Assembly: GCF_050003625.1 (NCBI RefSeq)
Contig: NC_134397.1
Span: 97,882,162-97,946,161 of the forward strand
Source of the DNA: Haematobia irritans
Lineage: Eukaryota > Arthropoda > Insecta > Diptera > Muscidae
DNA: 64,000 bases
Direction of reading: 5' to 3'
Shown here: positions 1-9,078 of the stretch, in pieces
How the letters are laid out: every line of letters begins with the position of its first letter
How positions within the stretch are numbered: position 1 is the first letter of the stretch
Position numbers and translations under genes: made by a program
The notes under the pieces: generated by a model
What the model saw: only the letters and a program-made list of their open reading frames with translations
Database searches by the model: none
What the model was told of the DNA's origin: nothing

Positions 1-270
1 GGATAGGATCTTGGTAATATGTCTAATTGTAGGAATAAGAAAGCGCCGCAGGCAAAAATTTTTTCAAAAAAATCGCGCGATTTTTTTGAAAAAATTTTTT
101 ATTTTTCAAACCGTATATGGATGGGATCCGGGTAATATGTCTAATTATAGGAATAAGAAAGCGCCGCAAGGAAAAATTTTTTTCAAAAAAATCGCGCGAT
201 TTTTTTGAAAAAAAAATTTTATTTTTCAACCCGTATATGGATATATAATAGTTAATATCACCGGTTATAG
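1..270. repeat. 118-bp tandem repeat with long perfect palindromes
   Basis: Two adjacent copies (about 1-118 and 119-238) and a degraded third start. Each copy carries a perfect palindrome centred on CGCGCG: 36 nt at 59-94 and 38 nt at 177-214, made of a T-run, C, A-run, TCGCGCGA and the mirror image. No coding potential is credible; the short ORFs on both strands simply read through the palindrome. The window edge cuts the array, so its full size is unknown. Confidence 0.85.
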
Positions 271-2505
271 TAAAGATAGCAGCTTGACTTTGACCTTGAC
301 GGAAAGGTAGAAGTGTTAGCTACACAATGCAATCCGTTATTTAGTACTTTTATATGGAGCAGTTTTTGAGATATAAGCTTATTTATAAAAAACCGGTTCC
401 GAAAAATACAAGTTTTTACCCGTACAGCTGGAACGGATGAAGCTGATATAACGGTTCATACATCATTTTAAAGGTCTCTTCAAAACCTTTCTAGTGATGT
501 ACTTTCAAAAGAAATCGGATCTCTAGAACCGGATATATTAAGGATTTTTAACTTACATTTTAAAACCGAATAACCGGTTATCCGGTTACGACCGCCAAGA
601 AAAAAAGTTGTTGTTGTAATCAACTCAAAGAGTACTACCATCTGTGAAGTTTTGAAAAAAATCTGAGAGGTATAGCTAAACTAGAGTTTAGCCGAAAGCG
701 CAGTTTGTTTTTTTTTTTAAAGGCACTGAAAAGGCAATTTGGTGCTTTTTGGAAAATGCACTACACTTTGTGCGAAAAGCACTAAATTGGTATCACTGTC
801 TCTGACATTTGGATAGAGACGAATGAAGATTCATTTGATATTTTTTATTCAGTGTTTAGTGCTTACGTCTGGCGGTCGTTTTAAGAGGTTGGAAGTTCTT
901 CGGTGAATTGTAATAGGTCATATATACAATAAGCTGATAGTTCATTAATTTTTGCAAATAATTTTTAACAAACAAGGAGTTTATACATAAATATAAAGAT
1001 GTGTAAATGCTTAGGTCAAAATGTAGCATGTTGGTAAGTAGCTGATAAATTTTAATTTCAGATGAATTTGTATAGAGAATAGCAACAAGCTGTCGGTGTA
1101 TTTATGTGTTGTTAGATGAATAAAATACAAGGATAGTGGGGAGGAGTAATATAACTATAGATATTAAACGAAGAGTATATTTGCAAAAGAAAAAAGGCAT
1201 AACAAAAGCTTACTTGTTCCAATTTCCGGAAAAAATATGAAATTAAATTATTCTTGAAATGAAGATATAGAGATATCATCTTTTGAAAAAATACATTTGT
1301 AATTTAAATGCGTATATTCGATAAAGATATTACAAATATACAACAGGGATGATTATATCCATATGACTGACGGTAACATCCTCACAATTCAAATTCTCTA
1401 ATATGTTTGAAAAATAGAAATTAATTTTGATTTGACAAGTTTTTGAAATTTGTGTGGAGAAGTCATGGGACATTTATTTGTAAGATAGCCTCACTAGGAA
1501 AAAATAACAACAAAATTATAAAAGCAGCTCATCACAATGTCAGTAATAAGTAAAAAAAGAATTCTGTTTCACTCAAGGTATGTTCACAATGAGGCATGTT
1601 CACAATGAGCACACATTGTAGCTTTTACCCCTTACGCGAATGCTGCTAGCTACGCCATTGTTTAATTAACAATTGTGACAAATAGAAATTCAAAATAAAA
1701 TTATTTTATACCAAAAATTGTGAAATATTCAATTTGTTTTATATTTATAACAGAAAAGTGTCGAAGTAAATGATCCTCATAATTGATGGTAAGAATTACT
1801 TCAATTATTCTTGGGAACCGTAAGACATTTCCTCGTATTTCGAATTATACATCGATACATTTCCAGATTTTCTCTGTTTTAAATTTCCCAGTAAAAAATA
1901 TCCAATAAAAACTAGCAAGAGTGTAAGAGTGTAGTTTACTCTGCTGAAAATTGTGATAATTATCAAAAACCAACACATATGAACTATGAACTATACGCAC
2001 ATTCGTATTTTCCTTGATAGAGCTTAGAGCTTTCGTTTTGATTTTCATTTTGTATGGGAGCTTAAGTTTTAAAATTAGAATTAGAGAATATTTAGAACAG
2101 AATTCAATTTTTTTATTGTGAAATATGTTGCGCATGTTAAATGTTTGTAAAGGTACGTACTTCATACTGAAAATACAAATTGAAAATGGGTCAGTTATAA
2201 TTTAACTCCCACTTATTTTCATAAAAACTTTCATAACTTAACCGTGAATGAATGAATTGATAAAGTTTCATTATTTTTTATACTTGGAATACCGCATACC
2301 AACTATCATCATCATACAGGGTATAACCACCCCAAAAAATGTGAATCCCCCATGAAAGAAATTGTAGGTTTATTTACTAAAATACTAAAATAGTTTTTTA
2401 ATTGCAACATGTTACAAATAAATTAATACATTTTGTCAAATTTAAGAAACTTTATTAAAAATAATAATTTTTTTCTGTTGTTTAAGAAAATTTCACATGT
2501 TGAAG
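271..2505. other. AT-rich stretch without recognisable gene
   Basis: No convincing gene on either strand. The longest ORF (1845-2165, minus) has no recognisable motif and biased AT-driven composition. CCGGTT-containing motifs recur at about 260, 393, 530 and 575, possibly remains of an old inverted-repeat element, but no clean termini could be set. A stretch at 2534-2560 (TGTCTTTAGCGCTGTACGAA) recurs with two changes at about 38750-38776, so 2.5 kb and 38.7 kb share a dispersed repeat. Confidence 0.5.
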
Positions 2506-2632
2506 GAAAAAATTGAATTCAAAAATTGTTTAAATGTCTTTAGCGCTGTACGAAGTTCAATACAGGTACAATTTTAATAAAATACTCATCAGAGAATTAT
2601 GAACTCAATTTAAGCAAACTTCTTCAATTTTA

Positions 2633-2830
2633 GCAAGATATTAACTATTTTATTTTTTAGTAAAATTGTGCACTATTCGTATACATATATTATATAGCAT
2701 TTTCACTTCAAATGAAACCTTTTTCAAACCAAATGAAACCTTTTTCAAATCAAATGAAACTTTTTCCATTTCAAATGAAACTTTTTTCTAATCAAGTGAA
2801 TCTCTAAAACCAAAGGAATTCTTTTTAATG
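2633..2830. repeat. Left arm of a large inverted repeat, ATTTGA-rich
   Basis: Tandem, imperfect 17-20 bp units containing CAAATGAAAC follow a unique part (about 2690-2705, TATAGCATTTTCACTTC). The reverse complement of both parts is found at about 5676-5965, including the segment that reads CACAATTTTACTAAAA there. The pair encloses 2830-5675, as in fold-back elements. The array portion could have grown independently; the unique portion matching in inverted order is the better evidence. Confidence 0.6.
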
Positions 2831-2969
2831 AATGAATTTATAATTAGCCCGCATAATTATTTTCAAAGGAATTATTATATCCCTAAAAGCAAAAATACAT
2901 TTTTTTGAAGAATTATGTGTTACTTTCTTATTTGTACACTCAACTAATGCTAAAATTATTGATTATCCA

Positions 2970-3611
2970 AGTCTTAATTTAGGATTGCACGCCCTCTTAA
3001 ATATAAGCCCGCTTTTAATTGAACATAGGTATGATAAATGTTATTCAAAAATTTGGTAGGATTTTTAATTAAAGTCACTGGTAATGGTAAATTTCATCCA
3101 ATCGAAAATCCATAAAGAGTTATAGTAACTATTGTAATTTTTCATACAAAATATATAAAAAAATAAAACAAGTTTCTTTGAAATCAGTTGTATACTAAGG
3201 GTTTGGTGACATTTTAAGTCAAAATATTTTTTTTTGTGTACGGAGCCTATATCCAAATCCGAACTTTTTTTTTAAGTTTTCATATCCCAGCAAACAATTC
3301 GCAAGTTCTTCATAAGTTATTACCCGTAATGTACATCCAAAAATGCTTTTCTAGAGATGGACCTAATTTTCACATTACGATACATACAAATTCTTTGTTT
3401 TACTATGTTTTCGCAATAAATTAAAACTTTCTGAATTTTACCAGATATAAAACACAAGTCTTAATTTAGAATTGCACGCCCTCTTAAATATAAGCCCGCT
3501 TTTAATTGAACATAGGTATGATAAATGTTATTCAAAAATTTGGTAGGATTTTTAATTAAAGTCACTGGTAATGGTAAATTTCATCCAATCGAAAATCCAT
3601 AAAGAGTTATA
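2970..3611. repeat. Direct duplication of about 155 bp
   Basis: 2970-3122 and 3459-3611 are nearly identical (one difference seen, GGATTGC versus GAATTGC) and enclose a 336-bp spacer without recognisable content. The first copy continues after GAGTTATA with GTAAC; the second is interrupted at exactly that TA by the mariner-type element. The first copy therefore shows the uninterrupted target site. Confidence 0.8.
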
Positions 3612-4079
3612 AAGGGTGATTTGTTAAGAGCTTGATAACTTTTTTAAAAAAAAAACGCATAAAATTTGCAAAATCTCATCGGTTCTTTATTTGAAACGTT
3701 AGATTGGTCCATGACATTTACTTTTTGAAGATAATTTCATTTAAATGTTGACCGCGGCTGCGTCTTAGGTGGTCCATTCGGAAAGTCCAATTTTGGGCAA
3801 CTTTTTCGAGCATTTCGGCCGGAATAGCCCGAATTTCTTCGGAAATGTTGTCTTCCAAAGCTGGAATAGTTGCTGGCTTATTTCTGTAGACTTTAGACTT
3901 GACGTAGCCCCACAAAAAATAGTCTAAAGGCGTCAAATCGCATGATCTTGGTGGCCAACTTACCGGTCCATTTCTTGAGATGAATTGTTCTCCGAAGTTT
4001 TCCCTCAAAATGGCCATAGAATCGCGAGCTGTGTGGCATGTAGCGCCATCTTGTTGAAACCACATGTCAACCAAGTTCA
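3612..4079 (-). mobile_element. Mariner-type transposon, copy 1, truncated
   Basis: The element begins at 3612 right after a TA (3610-3611), as expected for the Tc1/mariner superfamily, with terminal AAGGGTGATTTGTTAAGAGC. It encodes on the minus strand the C-terminal third of a DDE transposase (4080 down to 3718, 120 aa): FQQDGATCH holds the second catalytic aspartate and RSCDLTPLDYFLWG the third, 36 residues later. The N-terminal two thirds and the other inverted repeat are missing; at about 4079 it abuts a gypsy fragment. It is nearly identical to the copy at 48.6-49.3 kb, so both derive from recent activity. ACATGTCAAC occurs on both sides of the junction, suggesting a microhomology-mediated join. 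Confidence 0.85.
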
Positions 4080-5124
4080 CATGTCAACCCAAAATCAATG
4101 GACCACAAGCATCAACCACAATAAATTCAATTTCTTTGACCTTTCCATTAAATTCAACAGAAGCACTAAATGAACCTTTAACGTTTAAATTGGTTCCACC
4201 ATAACCCGACAAAATAGTACTTGATTTCTCTAATTTAATCTGGGCAAATTTAGATTTAAAAATTACCAGAGGGAAAACTGACACTGCTGCTCCTGAATCA
4301 AGTTCTAAATTAAAATTAATACCATTAATCTTAGCACTAATAGTATAAGGGTCAATATAGCTACTGGATTTTATATTATATAATTGTAAGGAAGAATCAA
4401 CTGCTGTTTGGTCTCGATTGGATGACACAATTTTTATGGCATGTGTATTTTTACTCACTGCATTTCATACTACTGCTAAATGGCCACGCTTTCCACATTT
4501 GTTGCACGCATACGTCTTGAATTTGCACATTTTAAAATCGTGGTTTCTCTTCCCACAGTGATAACAAACGTCTTCGGCCCTCCTGCCGCCGGCCTTTTTG
4601 AATTGGTCACTCGTCTTCTTACTGCTTTTTCGGATGATATTTACCGGTTTATCTGGTTTCTCATACCGCTGCGCAATGTCTAACGCTTTTGCCAATGTAA
4701 GCGTTTTTGTCTCTTCACATAAACGGTCGAATATTTTACCATCCATCTCGGTGACAAACTTGTCAATTAAAACGTGCTCCAGCTGGTCACCAAATTCACA
4801 GTTTGCCGCTAACTTACGGATTCTGGCGTGCCACTCCACCACCGTTTCTCCTTGGCTCATATGAGCAGCATAAAAAACTCGCCTTTCTTTAAAAACAACA
4901 ATTGAAGGTGTAAAATGGGCAGTTAACAGCTCAACTAACTCCCGGTAGCTCACGTCCTTTGGAAGTTTCGGCTGACATAAATCTCTTAAAAGTCTATACG
5001 TTACTGGCCCAATGAATTTTATAAACAAAGATTTCATCTGCTCTTCATTTGTGACATTGGTTGCTATGAAAAGCTGCTCCATACGCTCCATGTACGTTTG
5101 CCACTGCTCCACATTAGATTCCAT
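4080..5124 (-). pseudogene. Ty3/gypsy gag-protease fragment
   Basis: Minus strand, start ATG at 5124. Residues 1-219 are a gypsy-type Gag with a capsid-like region followed by two CCHC zinc knuckles (CYHCGKRNHDFKMC and CNKCGKRGH). The frame stops at 4465 just inside the second knuckle; a different frame (4458-4084) then reads a retropepsin-like domain with LELDSGAAVSVFP (catalytic DSG replaced by the DSG-A variant) and the flap-distal GPLILG. The change of frame inside the knuckle looks like an indel, since no slippery heptamer is visible. The rest of pol is absent: a stop follows LILG and the mariner element begins. No partner 3' LTR was found. Confidence 0.85.
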
Positions 5125-5202
5125 ATTAATTGTGGAAACTTGAACAATTTTTTTTCTTCTTCGTTGACCATTTTGATCGTATGTTAAAAAAATACAATTT
5201 TA

Positions 5203-5640
5203 GGTTATCTCGTCGCCAATTGTAACGTTCTCGTGGAGACAAAAATGCAATATAAACGTGCTAGGCAACTTCCAAATTCCAAGTGACGTTTTATTCTTTT
5301 CTTCTTATTTAGTTTGTACCTAAACTTACATTGTAACTGTCTTTAATAGATGAGAGGTTGAGTATACATATGTATTAGTGTTCTTAAATACACTATATTA
5401 ACACCTCGCAAGATTAGAATAAATACACTACATTTATTGTTCCTTTTTTCGGAACACATATTGTTTCGGATAAGTACTTGGTGGTATTTGACAAGCAAGT
5501 GTTCTCTTCACTTCACTACTTGCGCTCTGAGAGAAAGACAGTGTATGTACTATATTCGACAGCGAATTGCATATATGTAGTGAAAAGTTATTCGATGCAG
5601 ACCTCTAGTACTTATACCCCAACCATCAATGATTTATATA
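5203..5640 (-). mobile_element. Primer site and probable 5' LTR of the gypsy fragment
   Basis: Read on the minus strand, the LTR would end in ...ACGTTACA at about 5221, followed by ATTGGCGACGAGATAACC. The complete gypsy at 13.2 kb has the same layout (LTR ending CAACA, then ATTGGCGACGAGG), supporting a shared primer-binding type. The upstream LTR edge is not defined because no second LTR is available for comparison; 5640 is a rough limit. Confidence 0.5.
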
Positions 5641-5659
5641 TGAATTCGAATAAAAATCT

Positions 5660-5965
5660 GGTTCAAAATTTCATTAAAAATTCAAAAGATTCATTTGATT
5701 TAAAAAAAGTTTCATTTGAAATGAAAAAGGTTTCATTTGATTTGTAAAATGTTTCATTTGATTTTAAAAAAGAATTCATTTGATTTGAAAAAGGATTCAT
5801 TTGATTTGAAAAAGGATTCATTTGGTTTGAAAAAGGTTTCATTTGAAATGTAAAAGCTTTCATTTGAAGTGAAAATGCTATATATTTTCGTAACTTTAGT
5901 TCACGTCATTGCACAAAAATATTTAAATGAGGAACACAATTTTACTAAAATAGCTAATCTTCATG
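5660..5965. repeat. Right arm of the inverted ATTTGA repeat
   Basis: Imperfect tandem units of 18-20 bp (TTCATTTGATTTGAAAAAGG type), about nine in a row from 5688 to 5870, followed by a unique flank that is the reverse complement of the left arm at 2633-2705. Both strands read long meaningless ORFs through the array. Confidence 0.6.
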
Positions 5966-6294
5966 AGCTAACATAAAGTTAGTTGGCATTAACGGCCCCT
6001 TTCTTGAGTGAAGGGATACAATTTCAGGCAAATCGAATAACATTTGCGTCCAGATGATTATTAATTAAGTTTGGAGTTCCGAGAATTTTTCAATTCCATA
6101 TTCCATATATATTTTCATGCCTTGCAAATTCTGGGGCAATATTATTATTGTTCAGTTGAAGAACTAACTGAATCCAGAATTTTTAGTTCAATATCTACAT
6201 TTAAATGCGGTTCGCTTCAGGATGCAGCTTATTCTTTTGTTGGTCTTCGCATTTTAAGCTTAATATTTATAATGATCATATTAGTCTTTTTATT
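5966..6294. other. Intergenic, nothing recognised
   Basis: AT-rich DNA between the inverted arm and the piggyBac-type MITE. A 75-aa ORF on the plus strand (6071-6298) is hydrophobic at its end but has no supporting context and runs into the MITE, so it is not called. Confidence 0.4.
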
Positions 6295-6492
6295 TTAACC
6301 CTTTCACTACCGATGTCCACTACAGAGGACATTCGAAAACGACTCCAAGCTCTAACTCCCCACTTAGTTTCGATTGACCATTTGGTCACAATTCAATATT
6401 GCAAATTTTTTTCTAAATGCTGTTAGTACAAGTAGAAACAGGAAAAATTAAAGTTTTTAACATTAGGTTTAATTCGGTAGTGAAAGGGTTGA
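6295..6492. mobile_element. piggyBac-type MITE, about 198 bp
   Basis: Starts TTAA then CCCTTTCACTACCGATG and ends with the inverted CGGTAGTGAAAGGG then TTGA, a one-base decay of the TTAA target. A second copy with intact TTAA at both ends lies at 18350-19322. TTAA target plus CCCT termini is the signature of the piggyBac superfamily; there is no transposase. Confidence 0.8.
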
Positions 6493-6892
6493 CAAACGAC
6501 TGTTATTCTTCATAGTTCAATTATTTTTCCCTCACATGATGTCATCATTGTTGGATATTGTCTTTAAGGGGTTGTTTTTGAGTGTGTATAAATTTATGTA
6601 TATTCAACATCCCTTTAGTACGTTTTAATTTCCATATAGCCGAATAGGGTGGTATCAGTGATGATGTCAGAAAAGGAATAAGTATGTTTTTAATTCAATA
6701 GATTGCAAAGAAGTGAACATATGCTTTTTTCTTTTTTTTTTTGATTTCACAAAATGTCTTTGTTCGTTGGAACTTGGTGCAGTTTTAGCTATTCTAAGAC
6801 AATTCGAAGTCCTTTCATTGAAGATTTGTTCCATTGATTTAAATTTTGTGCTCTTTTCGAGGGGATAACGGTCGTAATGGAAACAAGTATAT
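6493..6892. other. Intergenic, nothing recognised
   Basis: No motif-bearing ORF. The minus-strand ORF 6667-6936 has no recognisable domain and runs into the SINE. Confidence 0.4.
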
Positions 6893-6905
6893 AAGGCCGT
6901 ATGTT

Positions 6906-7262
6906 TAGGGAGCCACCGTGGTGCAATGGTTAGCATGACCGCCTTGCATACACAAGGTCGTGGGTTCGAACCCAGCTTTGACCATCACCAAAAATGTTTT
7001 TCAGCGGTGGATTATCCCACCTCAGTAATGCTGGTGACATTTCTTAGTGTTTCAAAGCTTCTCTAAGTGGTTTCACTACAATGTGGAACGCCGTTCGGAC
7101 TCTGCTATAAAAAAAGGAAGTCCCTTGTCACTGAGCTTAACATAGAATCGGGCAGCACTCAGTGATAAGACAGAAGTACACCACTGTGGTATCACAATGG
7201 ACTGAATAGTCTAAGTGAGCCTGAACTATCGGGCTGCCACTATACCTAACCTAACCGAACCT
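6906..7262 (+). mobile_element. Complete tRNA-derived SINE, 357 bp
   Basis: Flanked by a perfect 13-bp target duplication, AAGGCCGTATGTT (6893-6905 and 7263-7275). The head contains a pol III A box (TGGTGCAATGG, about 6918-6928) and a perfect B box (GGGTTCGAACCC, about 6962-6973). The body has no ORF. The 3' end is a short CCTAACCTAACCGAACCTAA tail rather than poly(A). Part of the same sequence is present in antisense at 8556-8634. The clean duplication shows insertion through target-primed reverse transcription by a partner LINE that cannot be identified here. Confidence 0.9.
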
Positions 7263-7400
7263 AAGGCCGTATGTTCGGCCAGGCCAAATCTTATGTACCC
7301 TCCACCATGGATTGCGTTGAAAATTCTACGAAAGACTGTCTTTAACAATCGAATTACTTGGGTTGTGGTAATACTTACCGATGGGGAGGTATCTTAAAAC
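7263..7400 (-). repeat. Fragment of a dispersed repeat
   Basis: Matches, in reverse complement, the end of the longer repeat at about 20790-20905 (shared blocks include AATCGAATTACTTGGGTTG and GGTATCTTAAAAC). The SINE inserted into this repeat, as its target duplication lies within it. Confidence 0.65.
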
Positions 7401-8030
7401 TTTCTAAATTGTAAGTTAGTCCATGCAAAAAAGGTATATATAAGTAAGTCTACAAATAATTACGAACCGATATGGACTTTTTTTCACAAAATCAAGCAGA
7501 GGAAGAAAAATAATACCATTTAGGCGTCGATGTCTTGTTTCCGAATGACATTTCTTTATCAGTACAATACGTCTTTGGAACATATTACCAAGCAACATAC
7601 AAAGCATCAGCAACCCCTATATTTTTATAAAGCGAATACTTCAATTGTATCGGAATTAATTTACATCTATCTTGTCCTTCATAAACTTATTTTTTACATA
7701 CTATCACGTTTTTGCATTTAAATGTTAAATTTTTTCTACGATATTATTATAAATACTAATAACATATTACTTTTCAAAAATCATTAATTATATAAATTAT
7801 TACTATTTAAAAGAAATGTTTTTCCTCAATTTTTTATAAAATTTCCCATTATATGAATTATTGTAATCCTAGTTAAGATGGATATTAATTCAACTATTGA
7901 AATCTGCACTATAATTATAAGACACTGTCTTGCTGTGTAGAAATATACAAATAAATAAATAAATAAGTTCAAAATAAATAAATAAATAAGTTCAAATTAC
8001 GGAATTCAACCGTAGCAGAATTCGAATTCA
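7401..8030. other. Non-coding stretch ending in an AAAT-type tail
   Basis: No supported gene. At 7950-7995 there are two copies of a unit ending in (AAATA)n plus GTTCAA, resembling the 3' tail of a retroposon. An unrelated gypsy relic follows. Confidence 0.4.
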
Positions 8031-8039
8031 CTATTGGTA

Positions 8040-8517
8040 GCGGTCTACTGTTAAAGGCCAACGAGTAGTGGTACCATCTTCTCTTCAAAAATGTATTTTG
8101 GAAGAATTACATTATACACAAATCGGTATCACTAAGATGAAGCAATTGGCAAGACGCTGTGTATATTGGAACTCCCATTGATAAAGATATGGACCGTGTG
8201 CATGATAGATATTACATATCGAACAAGCCCTCCTAGAAATTTGGTCTCGTGCTGAAAAAATTATGAGAAATGAACTTTTACCCCTTGTAGCATCTTATTA
8301 TTACGACAATTGCCTTGGGAACCAGTCTTCGTCTACCAACGCAGCACTTCCAGTGGCTTCTCAAAGAAGTGAGCAACAACCAACTCTTGTAACACCTGCG
8401 AATGACAACACACCAAGTCGTCGTGCTTCACAAAGGCAGCGAAGAGCCCCTCAACATTTTGGAGATTATATAAGACATCAAATTTTATTAGTTCGAAATT
8501 AAGTGAGGGAGAATTAT
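8040..8517 (+). pseudogene. Relic of a mag-like gypsy integrase and C-terminus
   Basis: About 8070-8200 translates (with frame changes) to integrase zinc-domain remnants matching the complete gypsy at 16.6 kb: the EELH...IGI.KMKQLARR block and IDKDM. After an internal deletion the frame 8263-8502 reads the protein tail, ending RRASQRQRRAPQHFGDY, comparable with the tail of the complete element. Everything upstream is deleted. The relic belongs to the same clade as the 13-18 kb element but is much older. Confidence 0.75.
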
Positions 8518-8555
8518 TGTATTTCTAACTGATGTGGCAAGCTGATCCTTTCATA

Positions 8556-8634
8556 GGTTAGGTTAGGTGGCAGCCCGATGTATCAGGCTCACTTAGACTA
8601 TTCAATCCTTTGTGATACCACAGTGGTGAACTTC
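8556..8634 (-). mobile_element. SINE 3'-end fragment, antisense, 79 bp
   Basis: Reverse complement of the last ~79 bp of the SINE at 7.2 kb. It has its own perfect 10-bp target duplication TCCTTTCATA (8546-8555 and 8635-8644), so it is an independent 5'-truncated insertion, not a rearrangement. It sits inside the relic gypsy LTR. Confidence 0.85.
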
Positions 8635-8768
8635 TCCTTTCATACAAATGTAAACAAATGTCAATTGTTCTTGTTGTGTAATGATCTTTTCTTATACCTT
8701 TTTTCTATTGTCATTCTGATCTCCATTTTGTTATTCGATAAAAAGCCGTCATTTTACGTACAACTTTT

Positions 8769-8998
8769 TGTTGAAGTTCTATTTGCATTCACTTTACAAT
8801 CACTGATAGTAGCTTGAATATTGAATAATCATTTGTACACTAATATATAAATGTCATAATTGCTCTCTATCATCATTCGTCTCTTTTATGCCGTTATTCT
8901 GTACTGTCATTATTTTCCTTTAATTTTTGCGCTCACTTCTGTTTCAATAAAGCTTGTGTTAACAACTAAAGATCTGTCGGCCATTATTAATTCTAACA
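8769..8998 (+). repeat. Copia 5' LTR
   Basis: 230 bp, TG..CA ends, with a polyadenylation signal (CAATAAAGC) near its end. One mismatch to the reconstructed 3' LTR. Confidence 0.92.
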
Positions 8999-9078
8999 GG
9001 TTATGGGCCAACAAATAAAGTTAAAGAATTTTGAAAGAAATAACTAAAGTAAATTTAAAGAAGTCTTTGTTTTATAAA

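Noticed and set aside
1845..2165. 106-aa ORF on the minus strand
   Set aside because: No motif, no splice context, composition of random AT-rich DNA.
4459..4464. Programmed frameshift between gag and protease of the 4-5 kb gypsy fragment
   Set aside because: No slippery heptamer near the change of frame, and it lies within a zinc knuckle; an indel is simpler.
5663..5863. Repetitive 66-aa ORF (NQMNPFS repeats)
   Set aside because: Reads through the ATTTGA-type tandem array; the opposite strand is equally open.
6918..6973. tRNA gene
   Set aside because: A and B boxes are good, but there is no acceptor stem pairing and the sequence continues as a SINE with target duplication.
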